A stretch of 64,000 nucleotides of DNA from Strigamia acuminata (taxonomy: Eukaryota; Arthropoda; Chilopoda; Geophilomorpha; Linotaeniidae). Shown piece by piece: positions 46,200-59,600 of the stretch. The notes under the pieces are model-generated. The model saw only the letters and a program-made list of their open reading frames with translations. It was not told the DNA's origin and searched no databases. A program made the translations under genes and the position numbers. Within the stretch, counting starts at the first letter, position 1. Each line of letters starts with the position of its first letter. The DNA is taken from contig OX442317.1 of assembly GCA_949358305.1 (NCBI GenBank), positions 1,860,001-1,924,000 on the forward strand, given 5' to 3'.

Positions 46200-47400
46200 A
46201 CGCTGGGACGCTCGGAGCGCGGGGGTGTGGTTACAGGGGAGACAAGAAGACGCCCAGCCGTGGCGAGTTGATCAAACGCGGCTGACGTCTTTTGATACGC
46301 TCGGTGGTGGCGATGTCACAAATGAGTGGGCTACAGACAATGCGCCATAAAACAAAGACGGAACTAACTCGACGCTCGCAGGCACCAACTCGAGTGATGA
46401 GCTCACCTGCTGTCGTGCACCATCTCGAAAATGCTCTCTGTTGCTTTAATCAAGCCCAACTCTTAATTAATGTTGAGCTTATTAATAGCGCGTTTGTTTG
46501 TGCGCTGTGTATACCGGTACAAGAAAATGTGGGCCAAATCGAACAACGCTCGTACTTCCCACGTCTGATTTTCACGCGAATTAAAAGATGTAGAATTTCG
46601 GGCGGGGAAAGAAGGTTGGTGCGAACGGCGATAAAAATAAGGGTCTTAAACTCGCGATATAATTAGAAAAGAAAATGGCAGAACGCGGGCCCGAACGGAG
46701 TTAAGTGCCGTCATTTAAATCAAACGGTTTCCGGAAGCGGCGCGGGAGAATTTGAGTATATATGCGGGTGTTTAGGAGGTTAAAAGAGGCGCGCGATGAG
46801 GTCGGAGGCGATTTTTAAAGGTGTCGAGCGTTATTTAGAAGCGCGGTGGGACCAAGTCGTCTTTTCCGGACGCTTGAACAAGGCGAGGGTAGCGTGGCGA
46901 GGCGAGGCGAGGCGTCACACCGACCAGCAGATTTATAGTTAGCCCTTAAATGTGCCACTTGGAAATGATTTAGTTTGTCCATTCCACTTTCCCCAAACAC
47001 ACATTTTGTGGCCGAGGGGGCTCCCTCGCTCGATTCTGAGTGGTGTATGAGAAGAGTCTGATTTATCTGATCCCACCACTGCTGACTGGTGGCGCTTCAG
47101 TCCAAAAGTGACAAACTGCTTGCACACGCCTTATAGCGCGCTGCACAGGCTAGAAATGAGCTTTTTCTTTCTTTTTTTTTTTTTGCGTGCGTGGCTGCCA
47201 ACTTCTCCCCCCGTTTGCCCCGTTATCGCCACGAGCACGTCCTGTAGGTGCGCCGTTTAACGAGCTCCGTTCACCGCCAATTGGTTAATGTCATACGATA
47301 AAAAGTCGTCTCTCGGGACGTGTCTCTGTCCAATTTGTGCCAAATGACCCCTCGCTGACCGCGCCCCCGCTGCCCATCGCTGATTGCAGTTGAAAAATGG
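46200..47400. promoter_or_regulatory. GC-rich intronic segment, candidate regulatory element
   Basis: This 1.2-kb stretch has clearly higher GC and CpG content than its flanks. It includes a CCAATTGGTTAATG motif (near 47.28 kb), a (GGCGA)n tract and several GCCAT/ATGGCG-type motifs. It could be an enhancer or an internal promoter for a shorter isoform, but nothing decides between these. Confidence 0.35.
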
Positions 47401-47709
47401 AGGCGCCATTCATTACACTCATCCGTTACGACTTGTCGTGTTATTGTGACACCGCCGTGTTTTCATTCCGACATGCATTCATCTTGTATGTGTTTACACG
47501 CCGTGAAACGTTCGAAGTTATTGAGGGGAGGGAGAGGGGGAGTTTTTTGAAATTATTATTTTGGGGCTGTCAGTTTTCAACTTTGTCATTCGTGGTCATT
47601 AAATTGTAGGCGTGAGAGAAATGGGTTCAGGTGTCATATCTGAAAATAGCTCGAAAAGCGCTTGCAAGTGCTTGTCAAATTTTCAATTTATTCACCTCGA
47701 CATCATACA

Positions 47710-47783
47710 GAAGAGAGGAGGAAAGGAAAGGGAAGGAAGGGAAGGGAAGGAAGGGCCGTTGTGTTTGAGGGCGGGGGCGGGGG
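47710..47783 (+). repeat. polypurine tract followed by G-runs
   Basis: An uninterrupted 46-nt purine stretch of GGAAGG type (47710-47755), then GGGCGGGGGCGGGGG (47769-47783). Such DNA can form triplex or G-quadruplex structures. On the transcribed pre-mRNA of the zinc-finger gene it reads as a long pyrimidine tract about 250 nt downstream of the exon at 48035-48270. Confidence 0.75.
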
Positions 47784-48034
47784 TGTGGTGTGCCTCACTT
47801 TAAAATTGAATGCTGTCATAGTTGCAAAATCCATCACACCGAGGAGACCCCAGAATGCTGTTGTAAGCACAACGTGAAATGCAACGCCCGTTTTACCGTT
47901 TATATCGATGGAGGACGCAATTGGACCGTGATGGCGCACCGGAAGGGAGAAATGGAAATGGCAAGGACGGGTCAGGCGAACAAAAATATAAATCGCGCAA
48001 AAAAATAAAAAATAAATAATGTAATTTAATTTAC

Positions 48035-48270
48035 CTGAAGGATATAGCCGCGTGCGTAGTCTTCATATTTCCACCCGAACCCATGGAGCACCTGTAAAAC
48101 TTCTTCGTGTTGTAAAACGCTAAAAAGCCGATCGAGGAGGATCTTGAGACGGATGGGGGTCGCTTGGCAACCGTATAACATGAGACTCGCGATGTCGAAC
48201 ACGATATTCGGATGTACGATTTCAACTTGGCTGCAGTTGTAGAGATGACGAAAGCCTAGTTTGTCCAAAG
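48035..48270 (-). CDS. disco: basonuclin/disconnected-family gene, penultimate coding exon
   Basis: A 236-bp exon between a TTTTGCAG acceptor and a GTAAAT donor, encoding about 78 residues: [20 protein letters not shown], then [20 protein letters not shown] and [20 protein letters not shown], ending ARGYILQ. This is the most conserved part of animal basonuclins outside the fingers. It joins in phase 0 to the exon at 44808. The first two bases complete a codon begun in an upstream exon, which in relatives encodes a Cys-rich segment ending HGWV. I could not find that exon to the right, so the gene is 5'-incomplete here. Confidence 0.95.
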
Positions 48271-48802
48271 CTGCAAAAGAGAAAAAAAAAGCGTACGTAT
48301 TTAGAAAGGTGTGAAAAATTCGAGATATTTTCCCCCATTCATTTGTAACCGAGAAAAACACAAGTTTTGACAGGAAAATTCGTGTATAATTAGGGTGTAG
48401 TTGAAGGGTCCACCACTCCATTTGTCAACCGCGGGAGTTAATTTGCTGTCAACGGCAGTTGGAATTTGGTCAAAAGAATTTAGAATTTGGGAAGAAAGAA
48501 AAAAAAAGAAATTTCTTTTTTTTTATCTCTTTTCTGAGCAAAGTGATAGGAATTTCCAGCGAAATACTAAAACATCGGTGTAAAATTGACAAAGGTGTAT
48601 ATTTGGCAAAGAGGAGGTGATCTTTAAAGTTTGCGAGAAAGAAAAAAAAGAAAAAGTTTGGTGTCCTGGCGCCAAATTACAGGGCTGCTCGGAACCCCCG
48701 CGGGAAGGCGCCCCTCAAACATAAAACAAAAGTACAGGTCTAGGGGGCGGAGAAAGTCGGAGTAAGGACAATTATGGTCTAGTGGTAATGAGACATTCCT
48801 GC

Positions 48803-48843
48803 GAGAGAGAGAAAGAGAGAGAGAGAAAGAGAAAGAGAGAAAG
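48803..48843. repeat. (GA)n-rich microsatellite
   Basis: Purine-only GAGAG/GAAAG tract of about 41 bp. In insects, GAGAG runs are potential GAGA-factor binding sites. Confidence 0.9.
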
Positions 48844-51800
48844 ACACCTCCGGTTGGAGAGAGAGCACTCGGACTGAATACGAAATGAGATTCCCGCCTA
48901 CACCAACACAAGCCACCCGGCTAAAGACAGTGGAGGTGTATTATAGAGCGAATTAGCATGAGATAAATCAAGATGGAGCTCAGGTGCTCCTAGGGCTTCG
49001 CTTTTAATTTGTCCGTTTGATGACTGCCCATTAAGGCTTCTGGCTAACACGAGACTGGAATTGGCGACGACTCGTTTCGCGTTAGCTCTCGCCTCGCCTC
49101 GCCTTGGTGAGCGATTTGGCGCGAGTTTGGGGAAAAGTGAGTTTATTTGCATACGGCGAGCGGTGGTGGTGGTGGTTCTGGTTGTGGTTGGCAGCGATGA
49201 GATGTCTTTGACGATTGATTCATGCGAGATGTTGGGACTGTAATTTGATGGGTCGGCAAAGGAGGGGTCAAAATGGGAACGGGGGCAATGAAAAATGTGC
49301 AACTGGTGGTTGTTGTCGATTACAGTGATTGGAGTGGAATTGCAGTGTGAGTCGCAGTTATTTTAGGGAGGGGTGGGTTGGATCCAGGGGTGGACAATTG
49401 GCGGGTTTGGTCCAGGATGATATGTGGGACATGCTGTCACACGAGCAATGCGGTGGCCTGCAGGGGTGTGCGGATGGGACCTCCTGTCATTCATCAGACA
49501 GACCTGTAATTTACACTGTTTTTCTCCGAGGTTTTAGTAAAGGTAATTGTGTTTGTGGAATGGGTTGGGGTGGGATGTGGAATGGACAGGACATGGTTGG
49601 GCTGGTTGTCTGTGCACACGTGCAAAGGATACGGAGGGTTTTTATTGGCTGGATTTTTGTTTGGCTGTGTTTTCAGCAATATTGATTCGGGTGGCGCAAA
49701 ACACCCCAGCAAACAAGTTTGAAGTTACTAATGAAATTTGCATAGGGAGGCAATATTGCTACTCTGTACTCGACTCTGGTCCCATTTATCTTGCATTTCC
49801 CATGCGCACGAGAGGTTAAAATGGAAAAAGTAAAGAAAAGAAAAGTAGTTGATGGCTTTCTCTCAGGGAAAAAAGAAGCTAAATGATCTCGGGCCAGTTG
49901 CAGGGAATTTGTTGTTATTGTTGAGGGCGTTCTCGTTCTCGGGCGTGTTTAGTAATTGGAAATATAGTTTTATAAAGCGGATTGGGAAGTGGGGAAATTG
50001 ATCCAACACTTGTAGGAGTCGGCTGGCTATCTTGAGATTTAAAAAAAAGTCTCAATGATAAGAAGTAAAAATGGCATGGGCGAGGGGAAAAAATGGACAC
50101 GTTGTCATGAGACTTAATTTCCTGTCGCTGAGTTTCTTTTATCGTTGAAAATCCAGTGCAGAAAAAGCGTGGATCAGTGTCATTCATGGGTATCCTAAAA
50201 GCATTGACCCAAATAGTTAAGCCTAAAGGTGAGGAAGGAAAAACGAAGAGAGGAGAAAAAAAAAGGTGAATTAAAAGCAATTTGTTCCTTATGAATAAGT
50301 TTGGCTTTGACGTCATTTGACGAGTCAAGTGGATTAGTGTAGCGCATCTATGGCAAGTTTACCAGCAACCAAATCGTTTTGACCACTGAAGATGATGGTT
50401 TGTAAAGATTCGAAGCGCCATTAATGTCATTAAAATAATTTCAAGGAAAGTGCGCATTGATGACTGCTAGTTATTTCTAAAAATGAAGTATTTAATTTAA
50501 TTTTGTGCTTTGGTTTTGATTGATGGCTAAATTCGGGGTTTTGGTCAATCGCTGTGTTTAATTGAAGATCGGGCATGGCAAATTAAAGCTTTTTGCATGG
50601 CTCGATCTCGTGAATAAAGATTGTTAGCGACAAACCAGCGGTGTAATTCATCACTAGTTATCGTTGTAAGTGCGGGGGTGTTGTGAAAGGAAGAAGAGGT
50701 GGGGTGTGGGGAGGAAACATCTCCTGTCAACGCAGCCAAGCAGATTATCGCCTCCAAATTAAACCCCGATTGTGACCTTTTCACGAGCACACAATAGAGC
50801 TCGTTGGTGGTCGATATCTTGGCACCCCACCATATTGAATTTTTCGACAGTGTCACCAAGATATGGTACGGTAGCAACTCCATTCATCGTGGGGTCCTCC
50901 TCCCCCTCATCTCTCCACAACTGTCATCCGGACTCTGTTGTGCATCTGGCGGAAGGTGAGACTGGGGTTATCGAGTGTGGGGGTGGTGGTGGGCCCGAGA
51001 TATAATACAAGATGCGAATTGCAGAAACCTAAACCTGTCTGAAGAAGGGCAAATATGTAAGGGAGCTTTTGTCCTCTCATTTCTTGCCATGACGGCAGCT
51101 TATCGACTTGTCAGGGGCCCAAATGGGCTTGTATATCGCGTCCACTTCACTTTTCGCTTTTCTTCGATATAAAAGACATTTAAAGAGGGAGCAATTGATA
51201 AAGCCATTTTTTGTTTTCAAAACTTTCAAGTGTTGGGCTTTTTTTGGTTTTGTTTTTGTTTACGAAAAGTTTTCATGTTTGCATTGGAATTTTTTTTTTT
51301 TAAAAATCAAGAGGCGGGAAAATCGACCGTTGATGGATGGAAGGTAGACTCGGATATTGCCAACAGCAACGGTATGGGCTGTGTGCAATAAACGCAAGGT
51401 CATTTTCTAAGACAATTATCCTTAACGAAAGCATAAATAGAAAGTGAAACATGACTGGAAATTGACATTTCGCAAAGTAAATTGATTAATTTCAGTAAAA
51501 TGGGACGTTAAATGGCATATCCTGAAGTGAGAACGAGGTTATCAACTTAAAACATGTAAACAGATTTGTTTTAACCAATTTGAACGCACCTTTTAGTGTA
51601 TAACCAAGGAATGTAAAATTTGGTCGGATTCAACAACTTGGACTTGCACTATCGACGAATTGAGAGGTGGATTGTTTTGAGTGAAGTTTGAAACGTGATA
51701 TTGGGACCATAGACAATTTTTGAGGGCGTGTTTTGTCATTTTAGTTGTTCCTAGAGGACATTTTAGGCTTAAACTGTGTTGGGTTTAATGGATGGTGGTG

Positions 51801-54656
51801 CTTTTATTACTTAATAAGACCAGAGGCAATGGTTGGTTGAAGGAGGCTGCATGATTGATGACTAGGGGCAACGGACATAAGAGCAAGGAAAAACTCCCAA
51901 CTCCCCCTCATGACCATAGGGGAAAAAAAGATTGTGCGTATATTTTTGTGCGTATATATGCAACGCGTATGTGTAGGCAAGGAGGATTATAAATGGAGTT
52001 TATAGGTCGAAATAAAAAGTGTTGCTCGAATCCCATCAGACAAAGGGAGCAAAAGGTCTTGCACGACGTATATAAGGATAAATGGAAATAAGAATGGAAG
52101 GAAAAAAATTTCTTTACTTTTTTTTGGAAAGAAAAAATAAAATGAAATTTTCAAACTGGAGGACCAGAATGTACAGTGTCATGGTTGCAATGAGATGCGG
52201 TGCTATGGAAACGGGAATTGAGTGACCATATCCATATTTTTTTATTTATACGGTTTTATTATTAGTGGTATTTCTAAGGGGTAATGAAGTTTTTTTTTAT
52301 TATTGTTTTTTTTTTATTATTTTATTATTTGGTGTAATTTTTTTTTTTTTTTTTTACCGGGGGTGGGTAAGAATTTTTTTAATACTTCATTCGGTAATGA
52401 TGGCTGTGATTGATGGATGTATTCCAACCACAAGTTTGGTGATGACAAGTTTAATACGTTCTCAATCCAATTTCTAGTAGCAATTTTTCTGTTTTGAAAT
52501 ATTAAGCCTTTCTTGTCTGCACTGACAAGTACAGATGACTTGCCCTGCCCGACTCTTTCTGCCCCGATCCGTTTCCGCCGAGGAAGGAACAGACCTCACG
52601 GTTGCTAGTCAAAACCCAAACCCCGTCCTGAAGACAAGAGATCAAGAAATAAACCCGTTCCAACTACCCCCACTATGCAACAAAAATATTTAATTGATAT
52701 TCGCAATTAAAAGGACCAAAATTCAATTTTTTCAGGGGGGAAGGAGGGGGGGGGGCATCCCATTATTCTGGATGGATACTAAAAGGGAAAGTGTCCCGGT
52801 TTCTTACATCCGCCTTAATGCGCATGCGTAATCTGGCTTTCTTCGTGTCGGCTGATGGTATCAGCGAGACAGCTTTTCTCCCCGTACTCGTGATTACCTT
52901 TTGTCACCGCACAAGTGACCATCCCCTTGCCCATCTGACAAGAGCAAGTTAGGGAAGGGGGACGCAGGTGTATGATAAGAACCTTTGCTGGATTTGTTCT
53001 TTTACTTTAGGTCTCAGCCGCCACGGGCACACACAGATGTTGATCCCTTCTCCTTTCCCTCTCCCTCCTCGATAGCCATCAAATAAGAAGTCGTGTAATT
53101 GGTGCTGCGCGTCGCGCCTCGTGCTCTATCTGATGGCACTCGGGCGTCTCTTTGATCAACCCCTCAACCTGTCATTCGAGTCTGGTTTTTGTGGATGTGT
53201 TTGCTGATAACTCGTTAATGTTTGGACCGCTGGACGACATAATATTTATAGTTAATAGCGCGGGGGTAAATAAGGATGGCGAAATTGAAATTTGCGAGAG
53301 GTTGGGTGGGGGAAATGCCGAAATGGTGATGGTTGGGAAGGAAGGAAGAGAGAGAGGGCGAAGAATGAGGTGCGGTATTTTGATGGACCAATAAGTCACG
53401 TGTGATGATGATGTTATCAGCAGAATCAATCTGGAATTCGCCCCTCTTGAAACTCAGCTGGAGACCTGTTTGTAGTTGAGGTGTTGTACATGGCCAGGAT
53501 TCTTTAGCTGCGACTGGAGAGGTGCACAGATAATCGTTTGCTCGACATGGTACCTGGGGTGAGTGCGCGTTTGCAACAAATCACTTGTCGACTCGAGATG
53601 CGATGAGTTCGAGTTGACATCTCAAGGGAGAGGGCAGGGCAGCGACTTGAATTGACTAACTGACTAACCATTTTGTAAATAAAATAAATTGATTTTGAGT
53701 AATTTTGCATTTTTTTGAGCACGCCTCGTGGAGTTTGATGCCATAAGCGACAAGTGCAAGTCAGAATGCAGTGGAAAGCTTTTAGCGTGATTTGTAAATT
53801 AATTTCTACTCGTACGGTCCATTGTCTCGGAGTGGAAATTGAGTCTGGCTCGGTCGTTCGGCGAACCCTTGGCGGGGTTTAGGCGTGGAATTTAAGACGC
53901 TCTTGGGGCACGACGAAATGCCTCTTCCTCACAATGACATTGAGGAAGTCGTATGGGGTTTGCAAGTGACCGCAGCAATCTCCGCTGGTCAGCTGTAATA
54001 ACGCCACAAGTCAGAAGTAAATGGACTATAAGGGGGTGGTATGGGGTATGGAGTGTATGGACTATGGACTGGTATGGGTTGTGTCTGACCACGCTTTGGC
54101 TCTTGGCTTCTCCCTCACCCCACCTCGTCTATTCTCGACCAAAAGCACGCCGCCGCGGGTTTTGGCTGTTGACCACAATCTCGAGCCAGGAATCGCTCCC
54201 ATGTGTTGTCCTTTCGCTCGGCCGAAATGGAATTCCAATGCGGGCGTGCAATAAGTCTCGCAGCCCCACCCCTCGGCTCGCACTGACATGCACGACACCT
54301 GGAGGACACGCGCGAACACATTGGGGTTTCAGCTCGCACTTTACCAACGGCAGGGGAAAGAGGCAAGGCCAGCCGAGTAAATAAAGCGGGTTTGCGCTAA
54401 AAATGGAGCTCGTAAATTGTTCGTGAAATGGAGCCAAGTTTGTGATCAACAACATTTCATTAGAGGGATTAAACAACATTTCTTTTGCTTGTTGTTATAT
54501 ATCTATCTTTATCTAGCTGCCTCGCTCTCCTCTCTCTCTGCCATAGTGCAGTGATTGGGGTGAGCATCGGACAGGCGCCCTCTGGCCTCTATCTTTGTGG
54601 CCCCCATGACAGGATGGATGACACTAGCATGTTGGAGGCACCTACTAATTTGGGAC

Positions 54657-54670
54657 GCTGCCATGGCGAC
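54657..54670 (+). promoter_or_regulatory. RFX X-box GCTGCCATGGCGAC
   Basis: Full match to RYYNYY-N(1-3)-RRNRAC, and the same right half-site (CATGGCGAC) as the element at 32691. It lies in a GC-richer part of the presumed intron. Confidence 0.4.
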
Positions 54671-56618
54671 AAAGGGCGCTTTGCTGGACTGGGTGGGGCC
54701 CAAAGACCAGACGGGTGGGTGAATGAACTGGGGAGGGAGGAAACGAACGAACGAAGAGACGTGAGCCGCCCCCCTGGACAAGATGGGCAGTTGCTTGATA
54801 GCAAGTTTAGATTGCATGCGTACAGTCGCAGCTGTTTGGGTCTAAAAAAAATCCAATATGGCCGAATTTTTATTTTTTTATTTTATTTTTTTTTGGTTTT
54901 AAATATTGCAAAAGACATGTCTTTTATTGATTGCACTCTGCATGAGCCCAAGGGACCCATGAAAAAAGGGGGAAATGAAAGGGGTGCAGGAAAGCAGTGG
55001 TTTATCCCATAGGGGAAATGGGCTGCATGTTATCAGATGTCTGGTCGGGAAAATTTGCACGGACGGGCACAATTAATATGCATCAAAATTGTATGAAGGA
55101 AAATTGGCCGTGCAAATATGGCTGAGTATTGAAAGGATTGAAAAATATATTTTTTTTTCTTTCTTTCTTTCTGTGAGGGGGTTTATCAATGTTGGGAATC
55201 AGGTTTGATGAAAGGGTTTTTATATTGGAGGGGGATGTGTTTATAGCCCGTGTTTGGTATTAAATATGTTATAAGTTGTGTATATTTGGGTGAAAAATTG
55301 GCAAAAGGGGGAGTTTTTGGTTTGTGAATGCGGAAAATGAAAATTGATACCGGAAAATTGATGACAGGGAATTGGTTGCGGGGGAGGGATGTGTTAGAGT
55401 GGCAACAATTTGCATGAAGGGACTTTGGGGTGTCTATTTGGGCTATTGGCATGCATTGGTGTGAGAGGATCATGGGATATGAAAGAGAAAAGAAAAAAAA
55501 TTTTTTTTTCTTCGGACCACGAGACATTTTTTTTTTTGGGTTTATAAGTGAGGGTTGTGATGAAAATGAAGGGGTTTTATAAGTGGGTGTGTATTTTTTT
55601 TGTCGTCGCTTTTTTGGTCTTTTATCACAAATGGAATATGAATTTGCAGTGATTTTTCTTCCCCTAGAGCCATTAGAAGACGACATTAGCCTAATGCTAA
55701 AAAAGTAAAATTCCATGTACAAAATTTAGAGTGTGGACTTTTTTTGCGGGGGGGAGGGGGTATAATTTTTTTTCTTATGTTTCTTTTCAACAAGTATAAA
55801 GATTTGCGGAAAAAAAATTTTTTTGCCGCCACCTTAGAAAAAAACTGCACTTTTAAGTCCCCCTGGTTGCACGTGTCAAATGGAGTGATGAATGATGACT
55901 CGTGAAAAAGGTTAGATTTACAAAGCTCATAACTTGACAGTGCCATCGACTGCGTTCTTAGTTTCTACATACAAAGACACTTTAGGAGAAATGTGGAGGA
56001 AACCGCAAGACATAAAAAGAGGAAAAGAATGAAATAAAAAAAAGTTTTAAAAGAGCGAATTAAGAAATGGAGTTTGAGTTGATGGAGGGAAAAAAAGCAA
56101 TTGAAAGTATTTGCATAATTAAAAGGGATTAGGTTTTTTTTTTCAGTGCTTTTGGGGCCGCGGGTTAGGGAAATGGGTTGACAAATTGGAAATAAGCCGC
56201 TCTAAACAGCAACACAAGAAGTCCATTTGAATCAAATGAGGCAAATGACACCCAACATAACCAGTCTCAACTTCCTGCTGCATTAAATGGCAATGATGCG
56301 TACAGGAAGCAATTAGTAGCAGTGGGGGGAAAGGATTAAACTTATCCAGATTTATATTTAATATGTTGGTTTTGTTTGGGGATGCAAAAAAGGAATAATA
56401 AATGGATAAATAAAAATGTGTTGCTGAATAAATTGGGTGTAAATATTGTCGAGGGATAATAATTGGATGTAATTTGCGACCGCAAGAAGTTCACTTCCGG
56501 TTTGGTGGATGAATTAAAGCGATAGTTTGGCTTTGTAATTGTTTAGATATAAGTGGGGGCGAGTTATTGATCGGCTTAAATTAGGCCTATTTGGAATTAA
56601 GGCCTATTTGTATTTGTT

Positions 56619-56643
56619 TATTATTATTATTATTATTATCATT
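56619..56643. repeat. (TTA)n microsatellite
   Basis: About seven uninterrupted TTA/ATT units, followed by an interrupted continuation to about 56658. Confidence 0.85.
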
Positions 56644-59600
56644 ATCGTTTATTATTATGATTGTGTTTTAGCATGTGATTCAATGTCATGTTTGAAAAAT
56701 GGGTGAGTTTGGTGGAAAAAATGTTTTTGTTTGGGTATTTCCTACGGACGGGGTTGTGTCATTTCCGGTCGGTGTTGCTAAATTTGAATGTGCAGAGAGC
56801 GAGTTAAGCGTGAGTCGTGATAAATGGATGTCACAGCTAATGAGAATGAGATATTTAAAAGGGCCGGCGATGGAATAATAAGAGTGTAGAATTGATGACT
56901 AAGTTGGGTTGCGCGCAATGACATTGGATCCAACCCTTTAATGCGGATCGATGCGGACGGCTCTCGACTCGTGACTCGACGGGGTCAGACGACTGTCACT
57001 TGCTATTGCACCGCGGTGCCATCGCAGGGTTATTCGGGATCAGGTGATGCAGGGTCCGTGCTCCTTTGTCCTCATTTCCTATTCACGATTGGGGCGGATG
57101 CCTTCTGTCAAGAACTATTTGGCATCTCGTGACGAGGTTGACGGGGTCTTACGAGGGGAATACGACACGTGTTAAGCGAAAGCGGGCGAAAGGGGAAGAG
57201 GGAAAGAAAGAAAGAAAGAAAGCCCGGGTTAAAAAAGGCGCCCGAACACAATCGCATTAACTCGTTTAAACAATTGCCGCTTCTTTTTTTGCTTACTCGG
57301 TTGTTTCGTGTTTCAACAATTAGTTTGAGTTTTAAAATTTTTTATTTTTTCTTTTTTTTTTTCTTTTTTTTTTGTGGGAAATATTTTCACGCCCACACAT
57401 AATTGCAATATGGCGGATTGGTGTCCACTCCACCCAGGTGAAAGGGCAGCCTGACCCGGATGAAGAAGTTGAGCTGCAATCCACCCCCGCAGCCCATATG
57501 CCATTGAGAGTCGTGATTTGCATGCGTTTGGATTCGTCATTGTCAACACACCTGACATGCCTCCCAGACAAGGCCTTGCCAATTATCTTTGATTATTTGT
57601 AATTGACCCTTTCTAACTGGAGGTTTGCGTGCGTTTATCTGTCCTTTCCAGTGTGCAGTCGTGAGACACTAACATGCAACTATTTTTGATGACACGTAAT
57701 TTGTGCTGCCTCCAGATGTCCTTGAGCTCGACCATCCATTTTTATTTCACTTACGCAACGCAGACACTTTAATTAGGGCTAAAACGACCGGGAAAACATT
57801 TCAAGTTTACAATTCTAAACAAATGCAAATTCGGAGTTTTTATTCATTTTTTTTTTAAAAATATTGATTGACAACATTCCACCCCCGCCCCTAGGATGAA
57901 CAAGAGGCGACTGACAGACGCCAAGGTGAGGGGGAAGTGATGTCCTCTCACGCGAGCAGGAAATGACATGAAATCCCGACATCACCTTGATGACCACTTT
58001 TATTATTATTTTTTTTTGTTTATGGGTTTTTATTTACAATGAAATTGAGCCGAAAGAGAAAATTTTTTTTTAAAAATATAATCCGCCATTTTTTTTAATT
58101 TTTTTTTTTTTAAATTTTTTCTCGGGGAATTTTCTCACCATGTTTACGAGATGTGTAACCGCCATTTTTTTTTTGTGTGTGTATTTTTTTTGCTCGAATC
58201 TTACATGACAAAAATCTTTTAATATTTATTTCCTTTTAATCACGTCATAGCTGCACCTAATTCGAAATTCTTTTTCACTGTTTTTTTTTTTTTTATTTTT
58301 TTTGAAACTCCGCGTCCTCCGCATCATAAAACGCGCGCAATAGAAAGGGGAGAGACGCACGCACCACGCGTCGTTTCTCACGCGGTTTGATCACGTGTTG
58401 GTGCCTTGGATCTAATTATATGGGGAGAGGAAATCATGAGATTCGGACAGTCACCACGCGATGAGTGTCGTTGTTTTATATCATCGGATTTGCACATCCT
58501 GAACTGACCGGAAGAAGGCGACCACAGCCAGCACGCGAGGACATTCTCGCCACCCACTTTTTTTTATATATTTTTTTTTTTGCTTTATTATTTTTATATA
58601 ACCTCTTTCTTTTATATTATGTGACGAAAGTTCCCATTTTAGTAATTTTTTCCCACTTCTCATGTAACCACGAGCGAATAAAATAAAAAGAAAGGAAAAA
58701 TTGATAAATGATCGATTTTAATGGCCTATTGTGTTGCGAAAGTAAAGGGTTGATTTTTGTAGTCCGAGTCTCTCATGACAAAATCGTAAATTTTCGGTGA
58801 TGGGACACCAAACACAATAGAGTAATGAAATTGAAACGCATATCCGTAACCCTAAAAATAGTCCCTTTCTTATAATAATAATAACACTTGTGTACATTGA
58901 TACTAAGCAACAACAAAAAAATTCTTTTTATATAAAAATTTTAAAAAATATTTTTTTTTTTTTTACATTTTTAAATTTTTATTTCGTGACTTGTCATGAA
59001 TGACGTCATATTTCTCATTGGGTCAGATACAATAGCCCCATCCCACGCACGATGGGTCAGTGGGACACGGACGGTCCTCAATCATCGGGACATAAATGTA
59101 CGATATTTAATTTGCGATTTAAAAAAAAGAAAATTTTTTTTTCTCGTTTGCTTTCTACCCAACCACAATGTTGAAAGGCCGAGCTGCCAACCCTATGAAC
59201 CCAGCTATTAATCACGGTCGAAATAGGAAAACCTTGTTTTCGTCCTAGTTTGCTCAAGTAATAAGTGGTTGAAAGCAAAAATGACGCGGTTTCGGTGCGA
59301 AAAATGTCATTTCTTTTTTCTCTCTTTTTCTCTCGAGGGTGGGAAAAATTGCGGAAAAAAGGAATGGAATTGTTCGGATGGGGCAATTGTGATGATGGAC
59401 CATGTCCCGACCACCTCATTGGCATTCCACGGACCCTACGTCCACAAAGCAGGCGTATCAAGTCCGCGGTTGAGTCTCTTCTATGCAGAGCACCCACTCA
59501 TTACTGTATGGAAACGAGACAAAACGCAGTGCTCGGCGACCCCCGGTGGAAAGAAAAAGAGTGTTGGCCATTTGTTATTCAAGCTGGGATAACTCAACGC

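Larger units (their letters stand above)
44809..48034 (-). other. intron of the basonuclin-family gene
   Basis: GT-AG intron of 3,226 bp joining GYILQ and DSQGN in phase 0, which restores the conserved basonuclin sequence exactly. It contains a tandem CATTGTTCAC duplication near the acceptor (44871-44890), a GC-rich stretch at 46.2-47.4 kb and a polypurine/G-rich tract at 47.71-47.78 kb. Open frames inside it match no family. Confidence 0.9.

Noticed and set aside
46240-46280. Minus-strand HGW-like translation considered as the missing Cys-rich basonuclin exon
   Set aside because: It lies downstream of the exon it would have to precede and lacks the paired cysteines.
54485-55012. 175-codon plus-strand open frame
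   Set aside because: Located in the presumed intron, overlapped by equally long minus-strand frames, with a low-complexity tail; GC-rich DNA explains the lack of stops.
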